From assembly GCA_011524475.1 (NCBI GenBank), contig WTKG01000093.1, positions 1-5,146 on the forward strand: 5,146 nucleotides of DNA. The letters are read 5' to 3'. Shown here piece after piece: positions 1-5,146 of this stretch. The translations under genes and the position numbers were made by a program. Each line of letters starts with the position of its first letter. The first letter of the stretch is position 1. The DNA is from Demequinaceae bacterium. GTDB taxonomy: Bacteria > Actinomycetota > Actinomycetes > Actinomycetales > Demequinaceae. The notes under the pieces were generated by a model. That model did not search any database, was not told where the DNA came from, and was given only the letters and a program-made list of their open reading frames with translations.

Positions 1-219
1 GTCCGCACTGAGGGCCTTGAACTGGCTTTGCATCTGAGCGTGTTGGTCCTTGAGGTCCTGCATGCGTCGCTCAGATTCCTCCCGGACGCGGGCTTCTCGC
101 GCGTCCGCCCGTTTGGCAGCGACGGCTTCCGTGTGGCTAGAGGAGCGTGCGACCGCAATGAGGTAGGCAATGACTCCACCGACAACGGCGCCTCCCAGCG
201 CAAAGAATGCTTCTGTCAT
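1..219 (-). CDS. rmuC: DNA recombination protein RmuC-like, N-terminal fragment
   Basis: This is the first 73 codons of a minus-strand gene that continues past the left edge. It starts at an ATG (complement of 217-219) and has no stop in the window. The peptide begins MTEAFFALGGAVVGGVIAYL, a single hydrophobic N-terminal anchor (about residues 5-24). It continues as a charged, alanine- and arginine-rich helical stretch (about 28-68) typical of a coiled coil, and ends with FKALSAD. An N-terminal membrane anchor, a coiled coil and a motif of this kind just before the nuclease-like core are the signature of RmuC. That family is linked to limiting inversions and rearrangements in E. coli and has a PD-(D/E)XK-type nuclease fold. 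The catalytic core is outside the window, so activity cannot be judged. No strong Shine-Dalgarno is visible upstream. An unrelated anchored coiled-coil protein remains possible. Confidence 0.72.
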   Translation of the reverse strand, partial: MTEAFFALGGAVVGGVIAYLIAVARSSSHTEAVAAKRADAREARVREESERRMQDLKDQHAQMQSQFKALSAD

Positions 220-253
220 GCACTCAGGTTCGCACGAGACTGCGACAAAGATT

Positions 254-276
254 CGGCGACCCGCTTACGGGTGCCG
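254..276 (-). terminator. Candidate terminator or attenuator hairpin upstream of rmuC
   Basis: An inverted repeat pairs CGGC and ACCCG (254-263, with one bulged G at 258) with CGGGT and GCCG (268-276) around the tetraloop 264-267. This gives about 9 bp. Read on the minus strand it follows the stop of the 170-residue gene by 15 bases and is trailed by AATCTTTGTC, a poor T-tract. It could end or reduce transcription from that gene before rmuC. The weak T-tract makes it a doubtful intrinsic terminator. Confidence 0.4.
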
Positions 277-291
277 TGCTCGATCGCTGTG

Positions 292-804
292 TTACGGGCT
301 GGGAGTAGCAGTGGGTGCGGCAGGCGCAGAGATTACGGCTGAGCCAGTGATGGCCACTCCACCTACGGAGTATTCACTGAGGTCGTTTGCGGCCAAGTAC
401 ACCTCGACGGTGGAACCCGGACCTCCAGCATCGATCCAGACGTCCGGACCGTACGCACGAGTGATAAACACGCTGTCCACGTACACATTTGCGTGACCAG
501 TGCCAGCCGCAAAGGAAGTGTTCACGTTTTCAGGCGTCCACGTGAAGTTAGTGGTGTCTATGCGGAGGTTGTAGCCCTCCACGATGTCTTCTGTCACAGT
601 CAGAGTGATGGTGGGAGCCGAAGCCGCATCTACGTCGGTGAGTCGGTGTTCGGTGACGACCACGGCGGGAGGTTCTACCGTTTGTGTCACGGTGGGGATG
701 GGGTCAGCAAAACGTTCCCCGGTCCAGGCGCCAGTAAACATGGCCGCGGCGATAGCAAGGGCACCAAGGCCGAAGGCGATTAGTGCGGAGGAACTCGATC
801 CCAT
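292..804 (-). CDS. Membrane-anchored extracytoplasmic protein of unknown function
   Basis: 170 residues, ATG start, TAA stop. Residues 7-26 form one hydrophobic segment. After it come a linker rich in Thr, Val and Pro (about 33-70), a compact beta-rich domain (about 78-158) and a low-complexity tail PAAPTATPSP. The domain reads NFTWTPENVN, then GTGHANVYVD (101-110), RAYG (116-119) and ANDLSEYSVGGVAI (139-152). From memory this spacing resembles an extracytoplasmic domain with the pattern GHAHLYVDG, LYG, then NDHSEYAVDG, which I have seen in proteins linked to copper or cupredoxin-like contexts. Here two His positions of that remembered pattern are Asn106 and Leu142, so metal binding should not be assumed. 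The N-terminus has no Lys or Arg before the hydrophobic segment, unusual for a signal peptide, so topology is inferred from the Thr/Pro linker. A GGGAG ribosome binding site sits 6 bases before the ATG. It lies upstream of rmuC and divergent from ychF. I assign no function. Confidence 0.75.
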   Translation of the reverse strand: MGSSSSALIAFGLGALAIAAAMFTGAWTGERFADPIPTVTQTVEPPAVVVTEHRLTDVDAASAPTITLTVTEDIVEGYNLRIDTTNFTWTPENVNTSFAAGTGHANVYVDSVFITRAYGPDVWIDAGGPGSTVEVYLAANDLSEYSVGGVAITGSAVISAPAAPTATPSP

Positions 805-810
805 CAGAAA

Positions 811-815
811 CTCCC
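811..815 (-). promoter_or_regulatory. Ribosome binding site of the 170-residue gene
   Basis: On the minus strand GGGAG lies 6 bases upstream of the ATG at 804. The good match and spacing support that start codon. Confidence 0.65.
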
Positions 816-851
816 AATATTGATACGTGGTGAGATGACACTACATCCACC

Positions 852-857
852 AGAATA
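852..857 (-). promoter_or_regulatory. Possible -10 element for the minus-strand gene
   Basis: The minus strand reads TATTCT here, a good TANNNT -10 hexamer, which would place the transcript start near 845 and leave about a 40-base leader. No convincing -35 is visible 16-19 bases upstream. TAGTGT, closer to the gene, is an alternative. Confidence 0.3.
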
Positions 858-916
858 GCCAGCGGAACGACTTTTGCCTCGCACCCGGAAGAAAATTTGT
901 ACGAATATTTCCCGAC

Positions 917-922
917 TACACT
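917..922 (+). promoter_or_regulatory. Candidate -10 of a leaderless ychF promoter
   Basis: TACACT matches the TANNNT -10 consensus and ends 7 bases before the GTG at 930. The expected transcription start is therefore at or next to the first base of the start codon, the arrangement of leaderless mRNAs common in Actinobacteria. No Shine-Dalgarno lies at a usable distance from this GTG, as expected for a leaderless gene. The -35 region (about 893-899) is not a good consensus match. Confidence 0.5.
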
Positions 923-929
923 CCCGTGT

Positions 930-2015
930 GTGGCTCTTACTGTTGGAATTGTGGGACTGCCCAATGTGGGCAAATCCACCCTCTTTAACGCACTAACCCG
1001 CGCAGAAGTTCTCGCAGCAAACTATCCGTTTGCCACGATTGAACCCAATGTGGGCGTGGTGCCTTTGCCGGACCCGCGGCTGGGCGTCTTGGCGAAGATT
1101 TTTTCTTCCGCGAAAGAAGTGCCTGCCACAGTTTCTTTTGTCGATATTGCAGGAATTGTCGCCGGCGCATCTGAGGGCGAAGGCCTAGGTAACGCATTTC
1201 TTGCACATATCCGTGAGGCAGATGCCATTTGCCAGGTGACACGGGTTTTTGCTGATCCAGACGTTACTCACGTTGCTGGGAGCGTAGACGCTGCGTCAGA
1301 TATGGACACTATTGCCACGGAACTCGGCCTTGCTGACCTTCAGACATTGGAGAAGGTTATTTCGCGTCTCGAAAAAGAGGTGAAAATCAAGAAGGCCGAG
1401 CCGGCTTATCTCGACGCTTGCCTGATAGCCAAAGATATTTTGGAGTCAGGCAACACGCTGTCGGCAGGAGCTGCGGAAGCCGGGCTTGATCTTGACGCTT
1501 TACGAGACCTTTCACTTCTTACCGCGAAGCCTTTTATCTATGTGTTCAACACTGACGAAGATGGCCTTGCGGACACTGCCACTCGCGAGGCTCTGGCCGC
1601 GCGGGTAGCCCCTGCACAGGCTATTTTTCTTGACGCGAAGTTTGAGTCAGAGCTCGTGGACTTAACTCAAGACGAGGCACACGAGATGCTTGAAGCAAGC
1701 GGGCAAAAAGAATCTGGCCTTGATCAGTTGGCGCGCGTAGGGTTCGACACCCTGGGGTTGCAGACGTATTTGACGGCAGGGCCTACAGAGGCACGGGCAT
1801 GGACTATTCGCCAGGGATGGACTGCCCCTCAAGCCGCAGGCGTTATCCACACGGACTTTGAAAAAGGTTTCATTAAGGCCGAAGTGGTCTCGTTCGAAGA
1901 GCTTTCCGACGCTGGTTCCCTTGCGGAGGCGAAGGCACGCGGCAAAGTCCGTATGGAAGGCAAGGACTACGTGATGGCCGATGGTGATGTTGTGGAGTTC
2001 CGTTTCAACACTTAG
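930..2015 (+). CDS. ychF: Redox-regulated P-loop ATPase/GTPase YchF (OLA1 family)
   Basis: 361 residues, close to the 363 of E. coli YchF. YchF is a cytosolic, ribosome-associated P-loop NTPase of the Obg group that prefers ATP and is implicated in translation and oxidative stress responses. Numbering from the GTG at 930, the G1/Walker A motif is GLPNVGKST (9-17). NYPFATIEPNVG (31-42) is the G2 region and DIAGIVAGAS (72-81) is G3. NTDE (207-210) is the NxxE that replaces the NKxD guanine-specificity motif and explains ATP preference. Residues about 123-177 form the inserted helical arm, and about 276-361 the C-terminal TGS domain (GWTAPQAAGVIHTDFEKGFI and onwards). I chose GTG 930 because it gives MALTVGIVGLPNVGK, the usual family start. 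An in-frame TTG at 897, preceded by GGAAG, would add 11 residues and is the alternative. The gene stands alone, divergent from its left neighbour. No clear terminator follows it. Confidence 0.95.
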   Translation: MALTVGIVGLPNVGKSTLFNALTRAEVLAANYPFATIEPNVGVVPLPDPRLGVLAKIFSSAKEVPATVSFVDIAGIVAGASEGEGLGNAFLAHIREADAICQVTRVFADPDVTHVAGSVDAASDMDTIATELGLADLQTLEKVISRLEKEVKIKKAEPAYLDACLIAKDILESGNTLSAGAAEAGLDLDALRDLSLLTAKPFIYVFNTDEDGLADTATREALAARVAPAQAIFLDAKFESELVDLTQDEAHEMLEASGQKESGLDQLARVGFDTLGLQTYLTAGPTEARAWTIRQGWTAPQAAGVIHTDFEKGFIKAEVVSFEELSDAGSLAEAKARGKVRMEGKDYVMADGDVVEFRFNT

Positions 2016-2048
2016 AACGTTGTTGTGTGAAGTACGTATTCAGCAAAC

Positions 2049-2065
2049 TGTTATCAAAGTGTTAT
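2049..2065 (+). repeat. TGTTAT direct repeat upstream of the ABC operon
   Basis: TGTTAT occurs at 2049-2054 and again at 2060-2065. The copies are 11 bases apart, about one helical turn, just upstream of the best candidate -10. It could be a regulator half-site pair or chance. No regulator gene is present in the window. Confidence 0.3.
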
Positions 2066-2076
2066 TCCTGCACCCT

Positions 2077-2082
2077 TAGGAT
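2077..2082 (+). promoter_or_regulatory. Possible -10 of the ABC transporter operon
   Basis: TAGGAT fits TANNNT and would start a transcript near 2089, giving a leader of about 90 bases before the binding-protein gene. The -35 is poor: TTATCA at 2051-2056 is 20 bases away and TCAAAG at 2054-2059 is a weak match. It is the most plausible promoter between ychF and the operon, but unproven. Confidence 0.25.
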
Positions 2083-2091
2083 GGCCTCACG

Positions 2092-2106
2092 CGGGGAGCT
2101 TCCCCG
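2092..2106 (+). other. Short GC-rich hairpin in the operon leader
   Basis: CGGGGA (2092-2097) pairs with TCCCCG (2101-2106) around the loop GCT. It is 6 bp with no T-tract after it, so it is not a typical terminator. If the -10 at 2077 is used, this hairpin sits at the very 5' end of the transcript, where it could protect the mRNA. Confidence 0.35.
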
Positions 2107-2169
2107 AACCTACGTGTGCGCCGTCGCCACGCTTTTGGGTGGTGTTACGTGCACGTTGCTCTACAAGGA

Positions 2170-2175
2170 AAGGAG
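2170..2175 (+). promoter_or_regulatory. Ribosome binding site of the solute-binding protein gene
   Basis: AAGGAG lies 6 bases before ATG 2182. This strong site decides the start over the in-frame GTG at 2116, which would place 22 non-signal-like residues ahead of the lipoprotein signal. Confidence 0.85.
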
Positions 2176-2181
2176 TCGAGT

Positions 2182-3993
2182 ATGAAGCTCGGCGCTTGGA
2201 GCAAGGGATTGGCTGTCGCAACTGCCGGCACGCTGACCCTCGCAGCCTGCTCCGCGCAGACCGACGTGATTGAGAACACCTCGATCACTGTTGCGTGGAA
2301 CCAGCCGCTGTATTCGTTCAATGAGAACACCTCGTCCGGCAATGCGTTGTCGAACGCTGTGATCTTGTACATGACCCAGCAGGGATTCAACTACTACGAC
2401 GGTGACCAGAACTTGGTGGATAACACTGCGTTCGGAACCATGGAACTCATTTCTGAGGACCCCATGACCGTCAAGTACACCCTCGCAGAAGGCGTGACGT
2501 GGTCTGACGGCGTTGCCGTGGACGCGACTGACCTTCTTCTTCACTGGGCTGGATTGTCGGCCTACTTGAACGAGGTTGACTCGGTTGCTCTGGACGAAGA
2601 GACGGGTGCTGTGACCCCACAGACCGACACGGTCTTCTTTGATTCCGCTGTCGCGGGAACTGCGATTTCCAAGACTGAAGTTCCGGTGATCAACGAGGAC
2701 GGTTCTTTCGAACTGACCTACACCGAGCCTTCGATCGACTGGAAGCTCAACATGGCTGACGCCGGTCTTCCGGCCCACGTTATTGGTAAGCGTGCCCTTG
2801 GTATCGAGGACCCCGCGGAAGCCAAGCAGGCCGTGCGTGACGCAATCCTGAACAACGAGCACGATGCACTCGTGGCGATTGCCAACGTGTGGAACCTCGA
2901 CTTCGACTTGGTAGAGATGCCAGCCGAGGAAGACCTCGAACTGCTCGTGGGTAACGGTGCATACACCGTGACCGACTTTGTCCAGGATGAATTCATCACC
3001 CTGACAGCACGCGAGGACTTTATCGCTGGTCCTGCCACCAAGACGCAGACCATTACGGTGCGCTGGATTCCTGACGCACTCGCGTCGGTACAGGCGCTCG
3101 CCAACGGTGAAGTGGATGTCACCAAGCCGCAGGCAACCACTGACGTGATTGCTGCTGCAGAAGAGATCGGTGAGGGTGTTGTCATCCAGACCGGCGCAGA
3201 GGCTGTGTACGAACACATTGACCTCAACTTCGGCAACGGTGGCCCGTTCGACCCGAGTTCCTACGATGACCCCGAGACGGCCAAGCTCGTACGCCAGGCC
3301 TTCATCACGGGTGTCAACGTGAACGAGATCATCGAACGTCTCATTCAGCCGCTCCAGCCTGAAGCTGGTTGGGTGCAGTCGCAGGTGTTCCTGCCGGGTG
3401 CCCCTGGTTACGACGAGTCTGTTGCCGCAAACGGTTCCGAGGCCTATGGCCAAGGTGACGCGGAAGGCGCACTTGCCCTGCTCGAGCAGGCGGGTGTTTC
3501 GACTCCGATCGACGTGAACGTGCTGTACGCGTCGAACAACACGCGCCGTACCAACGAGTTCGCCCTCTACCAGGAGCAGTTGGCTGCCGCCGGCTTCAAC
3601 CTGATCGATGGCGGAAACCCCTCGTGGGGCTCACTGCTCGGTACGCCTGAGTACGACGCATGGTTCTTCGGATGGCAGTCGACATCCACCTCGCCGCTTG
3701 GTGCAGAGAGCATCTTCCGGTCCGACGGTGGAGTCAACTTCAACTCCTATGCGAACGACGCGGTTGACGCTGCGTACGACGCTTTGACCGGAGAATTCGA
3801 CGAGGCCGTGCAGCGCGAGCTGCTCGCTGAGATCGATGCAGAACTGTGGAACGACGCCTATGGAATCACCGTATTCCAGTTCCCGGGCGTCACGGTGTTC
3901 AATGCGGACCTCACGGGTATTGACCCGTCGCCGCTCTCGCCGACCCTGTTCTGGAACTACTGGGAGTGGGAGATCCCGGCCGACGAAAGCTAG
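2182..3993 (+). CDS. Peptide-type ABC transporter solute-binding lipoprotein
   Basis: 603 residues. It begins with a lipoprotein signal peptide, MKLGAWSKGLAVATAGTLTL, followed by the lipobox LAAC, with Cys23 as the predicted lipidated residue after cleavage. The mature protein would be tethered to the outer face of the membrane. The body matches the SBP_bac_5 (DppA/OppA) family: TQQGFNYYDGDQNLVDNTA near 65-83, then VKYTLAEGVTWSDGVAVDAT (97-116), the characteristic sequence of this family, with DLLLHW just after. The end, IDPSPLSPTLFWNYWEWEIP, resembles actinobacterial members. The length fits family members. The family binds oligopeptides, dipeptides, nickel, sugars or other solutes, and the substrate cannot be read from sequence. 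The mature protein is visibly rich in Asp and Glu. Codons favour C or G at third positions more than in ychF, consistent with high expression. It is the first gene of an import operon, with a DppB-type permease 78 bases downstream. Annotation as a peptide importer component is firm at family level only. Confidence 0.93.
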   Translation: MKLGAWSKGLAVATAGTLTLAACSAQTDVIENTSITVAWNQPLYSFNENTSSGNALSNAVILYMTQQGFNYYDGDQNLVDNTAFGTMELISEDPMTVKYTLAEGVTWSDGVAVDATDLLLHWAGLSAYLNEVDSVALDEETGAVTPQTDTVFFDSAVAGTAISKTEVPVINEDGSFELTYTEPSIDWKLNMADAGLPAHVIGKRALGIEDPAEAKQAVRDAILNNEHDALVAIANVWNLDFDLVEMPAEEDLELLVGNGAYTVTDFVQDEFITLTAREDFIAGPATKTQTITVRWIPDALASVQALANGEVDVTKPQATTDVIAAAEEIGEGVVIQTGAEAVYEHIDLNFGNGGPFDPSSYDDPETAKLVRQAFITGVNVNEIIERLIQPLQPEAGWVQSQVFLPGAPGYDESVAANGSEAYGQGDAEGALALLEQAGVSTPIDVNVLYASNNTRRTNEFALYQEQLAAAGFNLIDGGNPSWGSLLGTPEYDAWFFGWQSTSTSPLGAESIFRSDGGVNFNSYANDAVDAAYDALTGEFDEAVQRELLAEIDAELWNDAYGITVFQFPGVTVFNADLTGIDPSPLSPTLFWNYWEWEIPADES

Positions 3994-4012
3994 GCTGGAA
4001 CCTCTCTACACT

Positions 4013-4048
4013 GGTGTGGGGTCGTCGCACGCGCGGCGGCCCCACACC
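4013..4048 (+). other. Strong intercistronic hairpin between binding protein and permease genes
   Basis: GGTGTGGGGTCGTCG (4013-4027) pairs with CGGCGGCCCCACACC (4034-4048). This gives 15 bp including two G-T wobbles. C4028 and G4033 can add a sixteenth pair closing an ACGC loop. CCTTCCCGG follows rather than a T-tract, so it is not a classical intrinsic terminator. In binding-protein operons such a structure after the first gene typically shields the upstream mRNA from 3' decay or partly reduces read-through. Either would give more binding protein than permease. It ends 23 bases before the permease start. Confidence 0.75.
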
Positions 4049-4071
4049 CCTTCCCGGTACGGACTTCATAC

Positions 4072-5146
4072 ATGACTCGTTTCATAGCGCGGCGGCTGGT
4101 CACAGCCATTGGTGTGCTGCTGGCTTCCACCTTTCTGTTCTTTATGCTTGCCGCAAACGCTGGCGACCCCCTCGAAGACCTGCGAGCCTCGAATCAAGAA
4201 AACCGCGACGAACTAATCGCGGCTCGTACCGCGGAACTTAACCTGGACGTCCCCATCCCGGTGCGTTACGCCTATTGGCTGGGCGATGCGGTTACCGGAG
4301 ATCTAGGCAACGATTACCGCACGGGTCAAGAAGTCACCGAAATGCTCTCCACGGCAGTGGGGCAGACAGTCAAACTCATTGGCTTCTCGTCTGTTGCGGC
4401 AATTGTGCTGGGGGTGGCGATAGGAATCATTTCTGCGCTTCGCCAATATTCGGGCTTCGATTATGGCGTCACATTCGTGAACTTCCTCATGTACTCATTG
4501 CCTTCTTTCTGGGTGGCGGTGTTGCTCAAGCAATGGGGCGCGATCGGCTTTAACGACTTTCTTGAGGCCCCTGCACTCCCTCCTCTTGCGGTGGGGCTTA
4601 TCGCGTTAGCACTAGGGGTGGTCGCGGGCTCCGCGGTGGGAGGCTCCTGGCGGCGACGAATGATCACAGGGGCTCCTGTGGCGCTCGTGTCCGGAGCAGT
4701 GCTCTCCCTCATGCTTGCGACAGAGTGGTTCTCCGATCCCTCTCTGGGGCCGGTAGTGATTGCCGTTCTCGGCGTAGGTTTCGCCGCGGGCATCACGTAT
4801 CTCACCGCAGGTATTGCGAATCGCCGTGCCCTATATTCCACTCTGACCATGGCGGGCGCAGGAGTGCTTGCCTACTTCGCCCTCAACCTGAGTGGGGCAT
4901 GGAACTTCACCGGCGGGCTGGCATCGCTCGGAAGTTTAATCGGATTTATTGGCGGAGGTATTGCCGTCGGATACCTGTTTGGCGGGCCAGACAGGCGCAC
5001 TAGCGCCCGGGCAGCAGGCCTCACTGGAGGTCTTGTCTACGGCTTGTTATGGCTCGATAACCTCATGAGTTATTGGGCCACCTACACAGGGTTGTCGAGT
5101 ATTTCTGGTCGTCCCATCGCCACTGTCGGATCTCAAACTCCCCAAC
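4072..5146 (+). CDS. DppB/OppB-type ABC transporter permease with inserted membrane module (partial)
   Basis: An ATG start and an open frame of 358 codons to the right edge, with no stop. The start MTRFIARRLVTAIGVLLAST is the usual N-terminus with helix 1 (about 9-29). LNLDVPIPVRYAYWLGDAVT (57-76) and GDLG (76-79) form the conserved extracytoplasmic stretch of the family. Helix 2 is about 99-121 and helix 3 about 133-152, ending in SLPSFWVAVLL. A normal DppB would now have a short outer loop, helix 4 and the EAA loop that contacts the ATPase. Instead there are six further hydrophobic segments (about 171-190, 200-218, 226-246, 256-274, 283-303, 312-330). Only then comes GRPIATVGSQTP, which looks like resumption of the outer loop. 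The EAA motif lies beyond the window. Arginine-rich loops at 194-196, 251-252 and 308-309 fall on the predicted inner side, so six helices preserve the topology. The Shine-Dalgarno is weak (ACGGAC, 4059-4064). It would form the channel with a second permease encoded downstream. Confidence 0.9.
   Translation, partial: MTRFIARRLVTAIGVLLASTFLFFMLAANAGDPLEDLRASNQENRDELIAARTAELNLDVPIPVRYAYWLGDAVTGDLGNDYRTGQEVTEMLSTAVGQTVKLIGFSSVAAIVLGVAIGIISALRQYSGFDYGVTFVNFLMYSLPSFWVAVLLKQWGAIGFNDFLEAPALPPLAVGLIALALGVVAGSAVGGSWRRRMITGAPVALVSGAVLSLMLATEWFSDPSLGPVVIAVLGVGFAAGITYLTAGIANRRALYSTLTMAGAGVLAYFALNLSGAWNFTGGLASLGSLIGFIGGGIAVGYLFGGPDRRTSARAAGLTGGLVYGLLWLDNLMSYWATYTGLSSISGRPIATVGSQTPQ
4582..5094 (+). repeat. 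Three divergent 57-residue repeats within the permease
   Basis: Residues 171-227, 228-284 and 285-341 can be laid over one another with no gaps. Each unit has a glycine-rich hydrophobic helix, a Gly at unit position 20, an Arg-Arg pair at positions 24-25 (R194, R251, R308), a second hydrophobic helix and a Trp at position 49-51 (W219, W277, W335). Identity elsewhere is low, and the alignment was done by eye. The pattern suggests triplication of a two-helix hairpin, but hydrophobic composition alone could produce part of it. Confidence 0.5.

Noticed and set aside
2033..2038. TACGTA palindrome after ychF as a terminator or operator
   Set aside because: It is too short to form a stable hairpin, has no T-tract, and a six-base palindrome is expected by chance.
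2116..2181. Upstream GTG start for the solute-binding protein
   Set aside because: It would add 22 polar residues ahead of a textbook lipoprotein signal. The strong AAGGAG site directs initiation at 2182.
2718..3236. A 172-codon minus-strand open frame inside the binding-protein gene
   Set aside because: It is Ser/Ala/Arg-rich with no domain, lies opposite a real gene and has no convincing ribosome binding site. It is a codon-bias shadow.
2161..3453. A 430-codon open frame on the minus strand opposite the binding-protein gene
   Set aside because: It lies entirely antisense to a confidently identified lipoprotein gene and its leader. Its translation has no recognisable domain, and long antisense frames are expected opposite GC-rich codon usage.
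4007..4012. TACACT as a promoter -10 for the permease gene
   Set aside because: It matches TANNNT but has no -35, and the predicted start would fall within the hairpin at 4013-4048. Co-transcription with the binding protein is simpler.
4461..4850. A 129-codon minus-strand open frame opposite the permease
   Set aside because: The plus-strand frame from 4072 is open to the window edge and encodes a recognisable permease. The antisense translation is low complexity and unlike any known protein.

Overview
The window looks like chromosomal DNA of an actinobacterium (high-GC Gram-positive). This is inferred from moderately GC-rich coding sequence, an apparently leaderless ychF, an rmuC start with the usual actinobacterial look, and an extended DppB-type permease of a kind I recall from Actinobacteria. 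No species can be named. There is no sign of phage, insertion sequences, CRISPR, tRNA or rRNA.

Left part, minus strand (1-804): the first 73 codons of an rmuC-like gene run off the left edge. Upstream of it on the same strand is a 170-residue membrane-anchored extracytoplasmic protein of unknown function. A small hairpin (254-276) lies between the two genes. A 125-base divergent intergenic region (805-929) then holds the start signals of the minus-strand gene and of ychF.

Middle, plus strand (930-2015): ychF, a universally conserved P-loop NTPase of the Obg/OLA1 family. Its likely GTG start lies 7 bases after a TACACT -10 hexamer, so the transcript may be leaderless.

Right part, plus strand (2016-5146): a 166-base intergenic region with candidate promoter and regulatory elements leads into a peptide-type ABC import operon. 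The first gene is a 603-residue solute-binding lipoprotein (SBP_bac_5 family). A 78-base gap containing a strong 15-16 bp hairpin follows, and then a DppB/OppB-type permease that stays open to the right edge. The binding protein would capture a peptide or similar solute outside the membrane and deliver it to the permease. The second permease and the ATPases are presumably beyond the window.

The most interesting signal is in the permease. Between canonical helix 3 and the helix that should follow, it carries about 175-190 extra residues that read as six additional membrane helices. They are arranged as three hairpins, with arginine pairs spaced exactly 57 residues apart, which suggests an ancient triplicated membrane module grafted into an importer subunit.
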